The notes under the pieces are model-generated. The model saw only the letters and a program-made list of their open reading frames with translations. It had not been told where the DNA came from and searched no databases. DNA of 64,000 nt from Spiroplasma endosymbiont of Atherix ibis (lineage in GTDB: Bacteria; Bacillota_I; Bacilli_A; Mycoplasmatales; Mycoplasmataceae), in the NCBI RefSeq assembly GCF_964020005.1, contig NZ_OZ026474.1, forward strand, positions 248,001 to 312,000, in the 5' to 3' direction. How positions within the stretch are numbered: position 1 is the stretch's first letter; every line of letters starts with the position of its first letter. The position numbers and the translations under genes are program-made. Below, piece by piece: positions 55,605 through 64,000 of the stretch.

Positions 55605-57371
55605 ATGGAAAACATAGTAAAAAACTTACCAGAAAAACCTGGTTGTTATTTGTATAAAAATAAAGATAATAAAATAATCTATGTTGGTAAAGCAAAAAAT
55701 CTCAAAAAAAGAGTCTCAAGTTATTTTAATAAAGCTCATAATTATAAAACTACTAAATTAGTAAGAGATATATGTGATATTGAAACTATAGTTACAGAAA
55801 ATGAAAAAGAGTCATTAATTCTAGAACAAAATTTAATAAAAAAATATAGACCAAGATATAATATTGTATTAAATGATGACAAAAAATATCCTTATATTGC
55901 AATAACAAAAGAAAAAGATCCTATATATGTTTATACAAGAAATTATGACAATAAAAATCAAATATATTTTGGACCACTTCCTGATGGAACTAGTGCTAGA
56001 AATATTTTAAAAACATTAGAAAGAATCTATCCTTTAAGAAGATGTAAAGGTAATTTAAATAAACCCTGTATTCATTTTCATATTGATCATTGTTCAGGGG
56101 CTTGTTTTAAAGAAGTGGATCAAAATTATTATAAAAATCAAATAAATAATGTAAAGAATTTTTTTAATAGAACAAATGATGATTTTAAAAGTAAATTAGA
56201 AGAAAAAATGTTTATTGCATCTAATAATTTACAATTTGAAGAAGCACAAAGAATTAAAAATATTATATCTCACTTAAATTTCTCAATTATTGAACAGTTT
56301 GTTGATTTTAATGATAATTTGAATAGAGATGTATTTAATTATTATCAAACAGAAGAGTACGTTTGTTTTATAGTTTTGTTTTATAGAAGTGGAAAATTAA
56401 TATTAAAGGATCAAATAATAATTAAAAATGAAATAGAAGATATAAACTCATTATTTGAAAATTTTATTATGCAAATATATTCAAAGAATATGCTTCCTGA
56501 CTATATTGTTATTCCACAATCTTTAAATAGTAGTAGTTTAAAATTATTATTTCAAAATAAAATAACATATCCTTTAGACGATTCAACATTAAAAATTTTG
56601 GAATTAGCAGAAAATAATGCAAAAGAATATATAAGACAAGAAGAACTTTATAAAAAGCAAAAATCAATTAGTAAAGAAGAACTTTTAAATGAAGTTCAAA
56701 AAACATTAAATTTACCAAAATATCCTTATCATATAGAAATGTTTGATGTTGCAAATATTTTAGATGAATTTGTAACAGGAGCAATGGTTGTCTTTAAAGG
56801 AGGTCAACCAAGTTTTAATGATTTTAGAAAATATAACATAATAATTGATGAAAAAGGTGATTTTCAAAGAATGCAAAATATTATTTATAGAAGATATCAA
56901 AAAGATATTGCAAGTAGTGCAAATTTACCAGATTTAATAATAATGGATGGGGGTAAAATTCAATTACATGCTGCTAAATCTCAATTAGAACTTTTAGATT
57001 TAGATATTCCAGTTATTGGACTTGCAAAAAATGATAAGCATAAAACAGAATATATTTTGAATTTTAATGAAAAAGAAATATATTTAGAAAAAACAACTGA
57101 GGTTTTTAAATTTTTAGAGTTGATTCAAAATAGAGTTCATAATTATGCAATATCTAGTTTTAGAAAAAAACATACAAAGTCTTTCTCAAAAGATGATTTA
57201 TCACAAATAAAAGGTGTTGGAGAAAAAACAATTCAAAAAATAAATCAACTTTATCCTTCAAGAATGGATTTTTATAATTTAAATTATCAGGATATAAAAA
57301 AAATAGTTAAGAAAGATCATATAGTATTAGCTATTAAGGAAATAAAAAGAAAAATAGAAAGTAAAAAATAA
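55605..57371 (+). CDS. uvrC: Excinuclease ABC subunit C
   Basis: The 588-residue nuclease makes both cuts in nucleotide excision repair with UvrA and UvrB. GIY-YIG domain at about 8-95 (PEKPGCYLYKNKDNKIIYVG), UVR motif around 200 (LEEKMFIASNNLQFEEAQRI), UvrC RNase H-like domain at about 375-530 (IEMFDVANILDEFVTGAMVV, LIIMDGGKIQLHAA), and a C-terminal helix-hairpin-helix (LSQIKGVGEKTIQKI). Full length, with ribosome site aaggag. Own terminator region upstream. Confidence 0.96.
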   Translation: MENIVKNLPEKPGCYLYKNKDNKIIYVGKAKNLKKRVSSYFNKAHNYKTTKLVRDICDIETIVTENEKESLILEQNLIKKYRPRYNIVLNDDKKYPYIAITKEKDPIYVYTRNYDNKNQIYFGPLPDGTSARNILKTLERIYPLRRCKGNLNKPCIHFHIDHCSGACFKEVDQNYYKNQINNVKNFFNRTNDDFKSKLEEKMFIASNNLQFEEAQRIKNIISHLNFSIIEQFVDFNDNLNRDVFNYYQTEEYVCFIVLFYRSGKLILKDQIIIKNEIEDINSLFENFIMQIYSKNMLPDYIVIPQSLNSSSLKLLFQNKITYPLDDSTLKILELAENNAKEYIRQEELYKKQKSISKEELLNEVQKTLNLPKYPYHIEMFDVANILDEFVTGAMVVFKGGQPSFNDFRKYNIIIDEKGDFQRMQNIIYRRYQKDIASSANLPDLIIMDGGKIQLHAAKSQLELLDLDIPVIGLAKNDKHKTEYILNFNEKEIYLEKTTEVFKFLELIQNRVHNYAISSFRKKHTKSFSKDDLSQIKGVGEKTIQKINQLYPSRMDFYNLNYQDIKKIVKKDHIVLAIKEIKRKIESKK

Positions 57372-57437
57372 CAATATAATACTTATTTTTTTATTAAAAA
57401 AATGTATAATATTTTAGTTAAATAAAAGGGGATTAAT

Positions 57438-57911
57438 ATGACAGATAAAGATATTATTTTAACTGCAGAAGGTTTAGAAGAATTAAAAGATGAGTTAGCA
57501 CATTTAATTAATAATGTTCGTCCACAAGTTATTGAAGAATTGGTTGAAGCTCGTGCGCAAGGAGATTTATCAGAAAATGCAGATTATGATGCAGCAAGAA
57601 ATAGACAAGCAGAAGTAGAAGCAAGAATTAAAGAAGTAGAAGCAATGCTGTCTAAAGCAAAAATTATTGAAGATACTAATTCAAAAAATAAAGAAGTTAA
57701 AATTGGAAGTCAAGTAATTTTTACAAATCAAAAAACTAAAAAAGAAATGAAAGTAAAAATTGTTGGAGCTATTGAAGCTGATCCATTTGAAAATAAAATT
57801 TCAAATGAATCACCATTAGCAAAAGCTATGATGAGTAAAGTAGTTGGAGATTCAGTTGAAGTTAGAGAACTTAAAGAACCTTACAAAATAACAATTAATG
57901 ATATTAAATAA
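57438..57911 (+). CDS. greA: Transcription elongation factor GreA
   Basis: The 157-residue factor rescues backtracked RNA polymerase by stimulating transcript cleavage. N-terminal coiled coil with the acidic tip (ILTAEGLEELKDELAHL, EARAQGDLSENADYDAARN) and C-terminal domain (IGSQVIFTNQKT, ISNESPLAKAMMSKVVGDSV). Exact family length. Confidence 0.97.
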   Translation: MTDKDIILTAEGLEELKDELAHLINNVRPQVIEELVEARAQGDLSENADYDAARNRQAEVEARIKEVEAMLSKAKIIEDTNSKNKEVKIGSQVIFTNQKTKKEMKVKIVGAIEADPFENKISNESPLAKAMMSKVVGDSVEVRELKEPYKITINDIK

Positions 57912-57915
57912 TTTG

Positions 57916-57942
57916 ACCTAATAAAGATATTAGGTTTTTTTA
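57916..57942 (+). terminator. Terminator after greA
   Basis: Stem acctaat / attaggt followed by six Ts; the rsmI ATG lies about 15 bases on. Confidence 0.75.
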
Positions 57943-57957
57943 TATAAGGAGAAAACT

Positions 57958-58836
57958 ATGATAAAAGTTCAAAGTACATTTAAAAATAATTTACCAACAA
58001 TTTATCTAGTTGGAACTCCAATTGGTAATTTAGATGATATCTCTAAAAGAGTTATAGAAGTTTTTCAAAAAGCTGATGTTATTTATTGTGAAGACACTAG
58101 AGTAAGCTTTAAATTATTTGACAAGTTAAATATAAACAAAAAGCTTAAATCTTTACATAAATTTAATGAATATTTAATTAGTGAAAGTTTTATTGAAGAT
58201 ATTAACAAACATAAAAATATAGTAATTATAAGTGATTCTGGAGTTCCTTGTATAAGTGATCCAGGAGCAATAATTATAAGTAAAGTTTTAGAAAGTAACA
58301 TTTTAGTCAATATTACTTCAGTTAATTGTGGTCCTGCATATATTCATGCACTTGCTTCAAGTGGTTTTGTTTCTAGAAAAAATTTATTTTTAGGTTTTTT
58401 GGATAAAAAAAATATTGAAAAAGAATTTTATGAAATTCTTAATAAACATAAAAATAATGAAGTTATTATAAGTTTTTATGAATCTGTTCATAGAATTCAA
58501 TCAACTATAAATCAATTATCTTTAATCTTAAATAAAAATACAAAATTATTACTTGCTAGAGAATTAACTAAAATAAATGAAGAATTTTTAAGAGGCACAA
58601 TAGCTGAAATTTGTGATTATATAAATAACAATCAATTAACTCTTAAAGGAGAATTTTGTGTAGTTATAGATTCTAACTATAATTTAGAACAAGAAATAAA
58701 AATTGATATAGAAAAAATATTAATTGAAGTAGAAAATTTAATAAAAGAAAATGTAAGTAAAAAAGATGCAATAAAAACTATTTCAAAAAAATATAATATT
58801 AAAAAAAATGAATTAACTAAATTTTTTTATAAATAA
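57958..58836 (+). CDS. rsmI: 16S rRNA (cytidine-2'-O-)-methyltransferase RsmI
   Basis: The 292-residue enzyme methylates C1402 of 16S rRNA near the P site. Tetrapyrrole-methylase-like fold with YLVGTPIGNLDDIS, DVIYCEDTRVSFKLFDKLNI, VIISDSGVPCISDPG and the C-terminal LTLKGEFCVVID. These are standard family segments. Ribosome site aaggag. Confidence 0.93.
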   Translation: MIKVQSTFKNNLPTIYLVGTPIGNLDDISKRVIEVFQKADVIYCEDTRVSFKLFDKLNINKKLKSLHKFNEYLISESFIEDINKHKNIVIISDSGVPCISDPGAIIISKVLESNILVNITSVNCGPAYIHALASSGFVSRKNLFLGFLDKKNIEKEFYEILNKHKNNEVIISFYESVHRIQSTINQLSLILNKNTKLLLARELTKINEEFLRGTIAEICDYINNNQLTLKGEFCVVIDSNYNLEQEIKIDIEKILIEVENLIKENVSKKDAIKTISKKYNIKKNELTKFFYK

Positions 58837-58885
58837 TAAAATTTTTCTGATATTTATAAAGATATAAATATAAGGAGGTTTTTAT

Positions 58886-59173
58886 ATGGAAAAATTAACT
58901 GTAGAACAATCAATAAAAGTAGTTGGGGGAAAAGCAGCTAGTGGAGCTCTTTTTAATGGTATAGGTTCAATTATAAAAAGTACTTCAGATTTATTTACAA
59001 ACTTAATTGGAGCAATTTCAACAACTGTATTTGGAGCTTTAACTATAAATAGAAATGATAAAGTTGAGTTAAAAATAGGTAATTCTACTTTTAAAGCTGA
59101 CAATAGTATTTCAAATAAAGTAAATGCAGAAAATAAAGTCTCACAAATGCCAAATGTTGTAAATTTATTTTAG
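58886..59173 (+). CDS. Small peptide with double-glycine-type leader (bacteriocin-like candidate)
   Basis: The 95-residue product starts MEKLTVEQSIKVVGG followed by KAASGALFNGIGSIIKS. The first 15 residues fit the leader of class II bacteriocins and related peptides (Leu at -12, Val at -4, Gly-Gly at -2/-1; the usual Glu -8 is one place off). The next about 45 residues are Gly/Ala/Ile-rich and amphipathic (LFTNLIGAISTTVFGALTI). The C-terminal third is polar. The ribosome site aaggagg is one of the strongest here. It is monocistronic, with a terminator. No peptidase-type ABC exporter is in the window. Export and activity are inference. Confidence 0.6.
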   Translation: MEKLTVEQSIKVVGGKAASGALFNGIGSIIKSTSDLFTNLIGAISTTVFGALTINRNDKVELKIGNSTFKADNSISNKVNAENKVSQMPNVVNLF

Positions 59174-59195
59174 GGTTCATGAGAACCTTTTTTAT
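59172..59195 (+). terminator. Terminator after the double-glycine peptide gene
   Basis: Stem agggttc / gaacctt (one G-T pair) with loop atga, followed by Ts. Confidence 0.75.
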
Positions 59196-59229
59196 TTAAA
59201 AATATAAAAAAAAATATAAATTTGTTCTT

Positions 59230-59338
59230 AAAATGGTATAAAATAATTTAGGTTGCTAGTTTCAACCGCACTTTTGTATGTAAAAAAAAGTAGTTTGAAA
59301 AATAACTCACATACAAGGCGAGTCTAGACTGGAGGAAT
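59230..59338 (+). promoter_or_regulatory. L21 ribosomal protein leader with promoter
   Basis: A -10-like tataaaat lies at about 59235-59242. The leader then reads gttgctagtttcaaccgcac, ttgtatgt with its partner acatacaa, and ggcgagtctagactggagg just before the rplU ATG. These blocks match the Firmicutes L21 leader, which couples rplU operon expression to L21 supply. Confidence 0.78.
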
Positions 59339-59342
59339 AAAG

Positions 59343-59732
59343 ATGTTCGCAATTATAAAAACAGGTGGAAAACAAATTAAAGTTTCAAAAGATGATGAAA
59401 TCTATGTAGAAAAATTAGACATAGAAGAAGGTAAAAAAGTTATTTTTAATGAAATTTTAATGATTGATGGAACTGTAGGTTCTCCTTTAATTAAAGGAGT
59501 AACAGTTATTGGAACTGTTGTTAAACAAGGTAAAGGAAAAAAACTTAGAGTTGTTAGATATCACCCTAAAAAAAATGTTAATAAAGTGTATGGTCATAGA
59601 CAACCATACACAAAAGTAAAAATTGAAGAAATTTCATTAAGTGGTACAAAATCTATAGTAAATACATCAACTGAATCAAAAACTACAGTTTCTGTAGAAA
59701 AAGCTGCACCAAAACCAAAAACTGAGGAATAG
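59343..59732 (+). CDS. rplU: 50S ribosomal protein L21
   Basis: The 129-residue rRNA-binding protein begins MFAIIKTGGKQIKVSKDDEI and has KGKKLRVVRYHPKKNVNKVY and GHRQPYTKVKIEEI. The core of about 100 residues is standard; a Ser/Thr/Lys-rich tail of about 25 residues is extra. First gene of rplU-prp-rpmA. Confidence 0.96.
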   Translation: MFAIIKTGGKQIKVSKDDEIYVEKLDIEEGKKVIFNEILMIDGTVGSPLIKGVTVIGTVVKQGKGKKLRVVRYHPKKNVNKVYGHRQPYTKVKIEEISLSGTKSIVNTSTESKTTVSVEKAAPKPKTEE

Positions 59733-59735
59733 TAA

Positions 59736-60047
59736 ATGGTAAAATCTAAAATTGTTAAAAAAAACAATATAATAAATTCATTTGTAATAAAAGGACATGC
59801 AAATTTTGATCAATTTGGTCAAGATTTAGTATGTGCTGGAATTACAGCAATAGTTTCTGGAACATTAAATGCTTTAGATATTAAGTTTAAGAATTATGTT
59901 GAACTTAATGTTGATAAAAATGAAATAAGTATAAAAGTTATAAAAAATGATAATTTATTAAATCATTTGTTAGAATTTATGATTATTCAGTTAGAAACTA
60001 TTGAGGTACAATACCCAAAGAATTTTAAAATAGAAAGGATGATTTAA
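59736..60047 (+). CDS. prp: Ribosomal-processing cysteine protease Prp
   Basis: The 103-residue protease has the catalytic His in [15 protein letters not shown] and Cys in [16 protein letters not shown], the family dyad. In Firmicutes Prp removes the N-terminal extension of L27. It lies between rplU and rpmA, as usual, and the L27 gene right after it encodes the matching extension. It starts four bases after rplU. Confidence 0.93.
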   Translation: MVKSKIVKKNNIINSFVIKGHANFDQFGQDLVCAGITAIVSGTLNALDIKFKNYVELNVDKNEISIKVIKNDNLLNHLLEFMIIQLETIEVQYPKNFKIERMI

Positions 60048-60048
60048 T

Positions 60049-60339
60049 ATGCGTTTCTTATTAGGATTACAATATTTTGCTTCTAAAAAGGGAGTTGGTT
60101 CAACTAAAAATGGACGTGACTCAGAATCAAAACGTTTAGGAGCTAAAAAAGCAGATGGTCAATTTGCTAATGCAGGTTCAATTATTTTCAGACAAAGAGG
60201 AACAAAAATCCATCCAGGTGTAAATGTTGGACTTGGTGGAGATGATACATTATTTGCTTTAGTTTCAGGTATAGTTAAGTACCAAAAGTTTGGTAAAAAT
60301 AGAACTAGAGCAGTAGTTATTCCACAAGAATCTAAATAA
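60049..60339 (+). CDS. rpmA: 50S ribosomal protein L27 with Prp-cleavable N-terminal extension
   Basis: The 96-residue protein begins [19 protein letters not shown]. Residues 1-10 are the extension; the predicted Prp cut is between Phe10 and Ala11. The mature protein continues [18 protein letters not shown] and [21 protein letters not shown]27's N-terminus reaches the peptidyl transferase centre, so processing is needed for activity. One base separates it from prp. Confidence 0.97.
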   Translation: MRFLLGLQYFASKKGVGSTKNGRDSESKRLGAKKADGQFANAGSIIFRQRGTKIHPGVNVGLGGDDTLFALVSGIVKYQKFGKNRTRAVVIPQESK

Positions 60340-60349
60340 TAATATAAGA

Positions 60350-60372
60350 CCCCATTAGAGGGTTTTTTTAAT
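60350..60372 (+). terminator. Weak terminator of the rplU operon
   Basis: Short stem accc / gggt around cattaga, followed by a run of seven Ts. Confidence 0.55.
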
Positions 60373-60390
60373 AAAATGGGGAAGATATTG

Positions 60391-61242
60391 ATGTTAATTT
60401 TGTTATTTGTTGGATTTATTTTTATAGTATTAGTATTTTTAGTTTTTTATTTTTTTAAAATATATAAACTTAAAAATAAGTAAAATACTAATAAAAATAT
60501 AAAAAAAGATTTAGAAGAGTTTAAAAAAACTTTTCAAAATAAGGCAGACAAAAAAGTTTTAATTAAACAATTGAATATAAATGAATTTTTTAATATTTTT
60601 CCTTTTATGAGTTAATTTAAGGAAATTAAAAAAATATATTTCAATGAAGATTTATTAAAAATTTTAAAGCATACTCAAAATAGTTTTTATAAATTTTGAG
60701 CAAATAAAGAGTATGAGCTTTTTATTATTTTGGAAAAGCTTTCAAAAGAGAAACTCATAATATTTTCATCAGAAAATATAATTAAAATTTATAATGAATT
60801 TTCAATAGAAATTTTTAATTTATTTCAAAATACTTTTATTCAAGAAATAGTTCCAGCAACTATATATAAATTTGAGAAAAAAAATTATAAGAAATTAAGT
60901 CCAGATATGATAAATGATTTTATAGATGAACAATTTAATGAATTTTGTAAGAGAATAGATAAAATAATTCAAATTATGCAATCAGAACTTTATGATAAAC
61001 AAAATGAATATTATACAAAAACACAAAATAATTTTAATAATGACAATGAACAAAAATTAAGTAAAGCATATAAAATCTTAGAAGTATCACCTTTAGATAC
61101 AGATGATAAAATAAAAAAAGCATATTTAAAATTAGCAAAGCTTTATCATCCAGATAAAAATAATACAGAATATGCAAAACAAAAAATGGTTGAAATAAAT
61201 AATGCTTATGATATTGTCCAAAAGAATAGAAAGAAAAATTAA
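60391..61242 (+). pseudogene. Membrane-anchored J-domain protein with two in-frame TAA codons
   Basis: The frame from ATG 60391 reads a membrane helix (MLILLFVGFIFIVLVFLVFY), TAA 60481-60483, a helical region, TAA 60613-60615, then about 200 further codons to TAA 61240-61242. The last about 60 residues are a J domain: KAYKILEVSPLDTDDKIKKA and LAKLYHPDKNNTEYAKQK with the HPD motif. J domains at the C-terminus recruit DnaK to a client or site. Codon usage and sequence stay protein-like between stops, so the lesions look recent. A shorter product from an internal TTG (60730) is conceivable but has no good ribosome site. Confidence 0.75.
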
Positions 61243-61253
61243 GGTAATTAAAA

Positions 61254-62606
61254 ATGAATGTAGAAAAAGATATATTACTTGGTCAATATTTTGATCAAGC
61301 CTTAGAAGAAACAAAAAAAATAGTTGCAATTCCTTCATATAGAAGAGATTTAACATATGGAGCTGCTGTTAACGAAGATATTAAAAAAGTTTTAAAACAT
61401 TGTATAGAATTATTAAAATCTTTTGGTTTTGAAACATTTGTAGCTCCAGATTATAGATATGGTTATGCAGACTATGAAACTGGTGATAAATTATTTGGTA
61501 TTATTTGTCACTTAGATGTTGTTCCAGCTGGAAATATTGATGAGTGAAAAACTAATCCATTTGAACCTATAATTAAAGATGGAAAATTAATAGGTAGAGG
61601 AACTTTTGATGATAAAGGACCTACAATGATTAATATTTTTGCTTTTAAATATTTAATTGATCATGGATTTAAACCAGATTATAAAATAAGATTTATTTTT
61701 GGAACAAGTGAAGAAACAAATTGAGAATGTATGGAAGCTTATGTTAAAAATGAACAATTATGTGATTTGGGATATGTTCCAGATGGACATTTTCCAGTTG
61801 TTTATGCTGAAAAATGAATTGCTGATGTAGATTTAATTGGAAAATTTAATTCAGAATTTGAAATAAGTGGAGGAGAAGTTTATAATGCAGTAAACGATTT
61901 GGTTAAATATAAAGGACCAAAACAAAAAGAAATAGCTTCTTGATTAAAAGAAAACTCAATAGATTCATATGAAAATGAAGGATATTTATTTGTTAAAGGT
62001 GTATCAGCACATGGAAGTTTACCATTTAAAGGTATATCAGCTTCAACTTGATTGTTAAAAGCAATTGATAAAAGTGGATTAAAACATCCTTTAGCACAAT
62101 TTGTTGCAAAATATGGACATTTAAATTTTGATATGAAAGAAATTTTTGGAGATTTAACAGATGAAACTGGTAATTTAACAGCATGTAATGGAATTATAAA
62201 CATTTCAAAAGATGATTTTAGATTTACAATAAATTTTAGAATTCCTTGTACAAGAGATCCTAAAAAAGATGTTGTAGATGTATTAGAAAAGTTTGTAAAA
62301 GATAAAGGTTTAGAATTAAAATTATCTTCAATTGAAGACAGAGTTTATTTTCCAAAAGATAGTGATGTTGTAAAAAACATTATGGAAGTTTATAAAGAAG
62401 TTACTGGAGATTTAAATGCAGAACCAATTGCAATTGGAGGGGGAACATTTGCAAAATCAATGCCTAATATGATTGCTTTTGGAGCAGAATTTGATTTAAA
62501 TGATTCAACAATGCATGCTTACAATGAATATGTAAAAATAGATGATTTGAAAAAAATGATGGAAATTTATGCAAAATCATTGGTTAAATTAACAAAGTTT
62601 AAATAA
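61254..62606 (+). CDS. pepV: M20-family dipeptidase PepV
   Basis: The 450-residue zinc peptidase hydrolyses dipeptides in the cytoplasm. Metal-binding segments: FGIICHLDVVPAG (His, Asp), GRGTFDDKGPT (Asp) and IFGTSEETNWECME (Glu pair). The lid domain with KGVSAHGSLP follows, and the C-terminal AIGGGTFAKSMPNMIAFGAE closes the site, all as in lactic acid bacterial PepV. It starts 11 bases after the J-protein gene. It fits an organism that imports peptides. Confidence 0.94.
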
Positions 62607-62650
62607 TGTTTAAAAGCACTAATTAATAAATAAAAAAGAAGTATACAAAA

Positions 62651-62699
62651 AATATTAAAAACACATGTAATATTTAAAGATGTGTTTTTAATATTTTTT
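62651..62699 (+). terminator. Strong terminator after pepV
   Basis: 16-bp stem aatattaaaaacacat / atgtgtttttaatatt with a 13-nt loop, then T-rich. Confidence 0.8.
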
Positions 62700-62844
62700 A
62701 TTTCTTTTTATTAAAGAACTAAAAATACTTAAAAGCAGTTTAAATTATAATTAATGTTTAGCAATGAAAAATCAATTAAATAATAATATTTTTAATATTT
62801 TTCATTTTGTATTATTTTTTTGTTTAAAATATAGCTTTAAAAAA

Positions 62845-62996
62845 TGTTATACTATATTTGTTTGTATATTTATTTTGGGTATGCAATCACATTTGGGAAT
62901 TTTATATCCTAGTGCTTGTTAACTTTAATTAAACGAGTGGATATATTTAGAACCATAATGGAAGACTAACGAATAAAAATTAAGGAGGCCTTAAAA
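62845..62996 (+). promoter_or_regulatory. rpsB promoter and structured 5' leader
   Basis: Extended -10 tgttatact at 62845-62853. The leader of about 125 bases contains a hairpin atatcc ... cttgtt / aacgag ... ggatat (62908-62955), more G+C-rich than the surroundings, and ends with a strong aaggagg before ATG. Autoregulatory S2 leaders are known in other bacteria; whether this one belongs to a described class cannot be told here. The 150 bases before it (62700-62844) hold no gene. Confidence 0.55.
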
Positions 62997-63836
62997 ATGG
63001 CAAAAGATTTAACAAGAGAACAGTTATGAGACGCTGGAGCTCAATTTGGACATCAAACTAAACGTTGAAATCCAAAAATGAAACCATATATTTATGGAGC
63101 AAAAAACAAAAATCATATTATTGATTTACAACAAACAATTTGAAGATTAGAAGATGTTAAAAAATATGTTACTTCAATTGGACAAAAAAAAGAAAAAATT
63201 ATTTTTGTTGGTACAAAAAGAAGTGCTAAAAATGCAGTAAAAGAAGCTGCATTAAGAAGTGGAAACTTTTTTGTTAACTCAAGATGATTGGGTGGAACTT
63301 TAACAAACATGAAAACTATTTCACTAAGAATTAAAGCTTTATGAGATATTGAAAATGAAGAAAAAACTGGAAAAATTAACTTAAGACCTAAAAAAGAACA
63401 AATTTTAATTAGAAAAGAAAAAGCAAAATTAGAAAAAACTTTAGGTGGAATTAAACAAATGCATAAACTACCTGCAGCTATGTTTGTAGTTGATCCAAAA
63501 ACTGATGAAATTGCAGTAAAAGAAGCAAGAAAATTAAGAATACCAGTTATTGCAATTTGTGATACAAATGTGGATCCAGATATGGTTGACTTTGTAATTC
63601 CTGCAAATGATGATATTCAAGAATCAGTAAATATTATTACTAATTTTATAGTTAATGTTTATGCTGAAGCAGCTGGAATTAAAATGCAACCAAGTAATTT
63701 AAAAGTTGTTGCACAGAAAAAAGAAGAAAAACAATATGATGGAGAAAGAAAACCATATACACCAAGAAATAATGATTTTAATAATGAAAGACCAGCATAT
63801 AAAAAACCTGCAGTAAAAAATGAAGAAATAAAATAG
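62997..63836 (+). CDS. rpsB: 30S ribosomal protein S2
   Basis: The 279-residue protein begins MAKDLTREQLWDAGAQFGHQ with TKRWNPKMKPYIYGAKNKNH, LGGTLTNMKTI-like DSRWLGGTLTNMK and MHKLPAAMFVVDPKTDEIAV. Trp in QLWDAG and TKRWN are TGA. A charged C-terminal tail of about 45 residues is longer than usual (RKPYTPRNNDFNNERPAYKK). tsf follows after 12 bases, the conserved rpsB-tsf operon. Confidence 0.97.
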
Positions 63837-63848
63837 GAGAGATGAAAA

Positions 63849-64000
63849 ATGGCAGTTACACCACAATTAATTAAAGAATTAAGAGAAATGACTTCTGCTG
63901 GAATGATGGACTGTAAAAAAGCTTTAGAAGCTACAAACGGAAACATTGATGAAGCAGTAGTATGATTAAGAGAAAATGGTTTAGCAAAAGCAGCTAAAAA
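63849..64000 (+). CDS. tsf: Elongation factor Ts (partial, cut by window edge)
   Basis: The first 50 residues are visible: [20 protein letters not shown], then [20 protein letters not shown]. This is the N-terminal UBA-like domain and signature of EF-Ts, the nucleotide exchange factor of EF-Tu. Ribosome site aggagag; second gene of the rpsB operon. Confidence 0.95.

Overview
The window is chromosomal DNA of an AT-rich mollicute that reads TGA as tryptophan: almost every long gene stays open only if TGA is Trp. Lipoprotein signals of the VISC/VVSC type, a PTS- and glycolysis-centred metabolism, a 1003-residue surface protein and UPF0236-like transposases fit the Entomoplasmatales (Spiroplasma/Mesoplasma/Entomoplasma). 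The genus is an inference. No tRNA, rRNA or CRISPR array was seen.

Layout. 1-4.7 kb: end of a membrane protein, a very large wall-less-cell surface protein, and a transposase broken by one TAA. 4.9-16.3 kb: housekeeping and glycolysis (typA, eno, a PAP2 phosphatase, ruvX, hpt, pfkA, two tandem pyk genes, thrS). 16.3-28.6 kb: transport (FNT channel, YfcC-type antiporter, ABC exporter), then a decayed lactose/cellobiose-type PTS operon (IIA frameshifted, lipoprotein frameshifted, coiled-coil-IIC with a nonsense codon, IIB intact), a MupG/DUF871-like enzyme and an intact glucose/GlcNAc-type PTS IICB. 28.6-34.6 kb: small zinc-ribbon proteins, a membrane-anchored protein resembling the phage minor capsid 2 domain, the infC-rpmI-rplT operon behind an L20-type leader, trpS, nadK, a rhodanese.

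34.7-50.2 kb is a degraded tailed-phage-like prophage: RuvC-like resolvase, SSB-like and DnaC-like replication proteins, scaffold, major capsid, terminase, portal, joining and tail genes, a holin-like protein, a lipoprotein and an intact UPF0236-like transposase. Six of its genes hold in total nine or ten in-frame TAA/TAG codons, and at most one shows a frameshift. It also carries two G+C-rich, hairpin-dense noncoding elements (35520-35880 and 42782-42915) that share sequence blocks in the same order plus a matching hairpin. This pair is the best candidate here for something undescribed.

50.2-64 kb returns to the core genome: a divergent promoter with a long inverted repeat, an RNase J paralogue that has lost its metal site, ftsK/spoIIIE, uvrC, greA, rsmI, a peptide with a double-glycine-type leader, the L21 leader with rplU-prp-rpmA (L27 carries the extension that Prp removes), a broken membrane J-protein, pepV, and rpsB-tsf behind a structured leader.

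The genes describe a fermentative parasite or commensal: sugars enter by PTS, pass through pfkA, eno and pyk, and acids may leave through the FNT channel. Pseudogenes are confined to dispensable functions.
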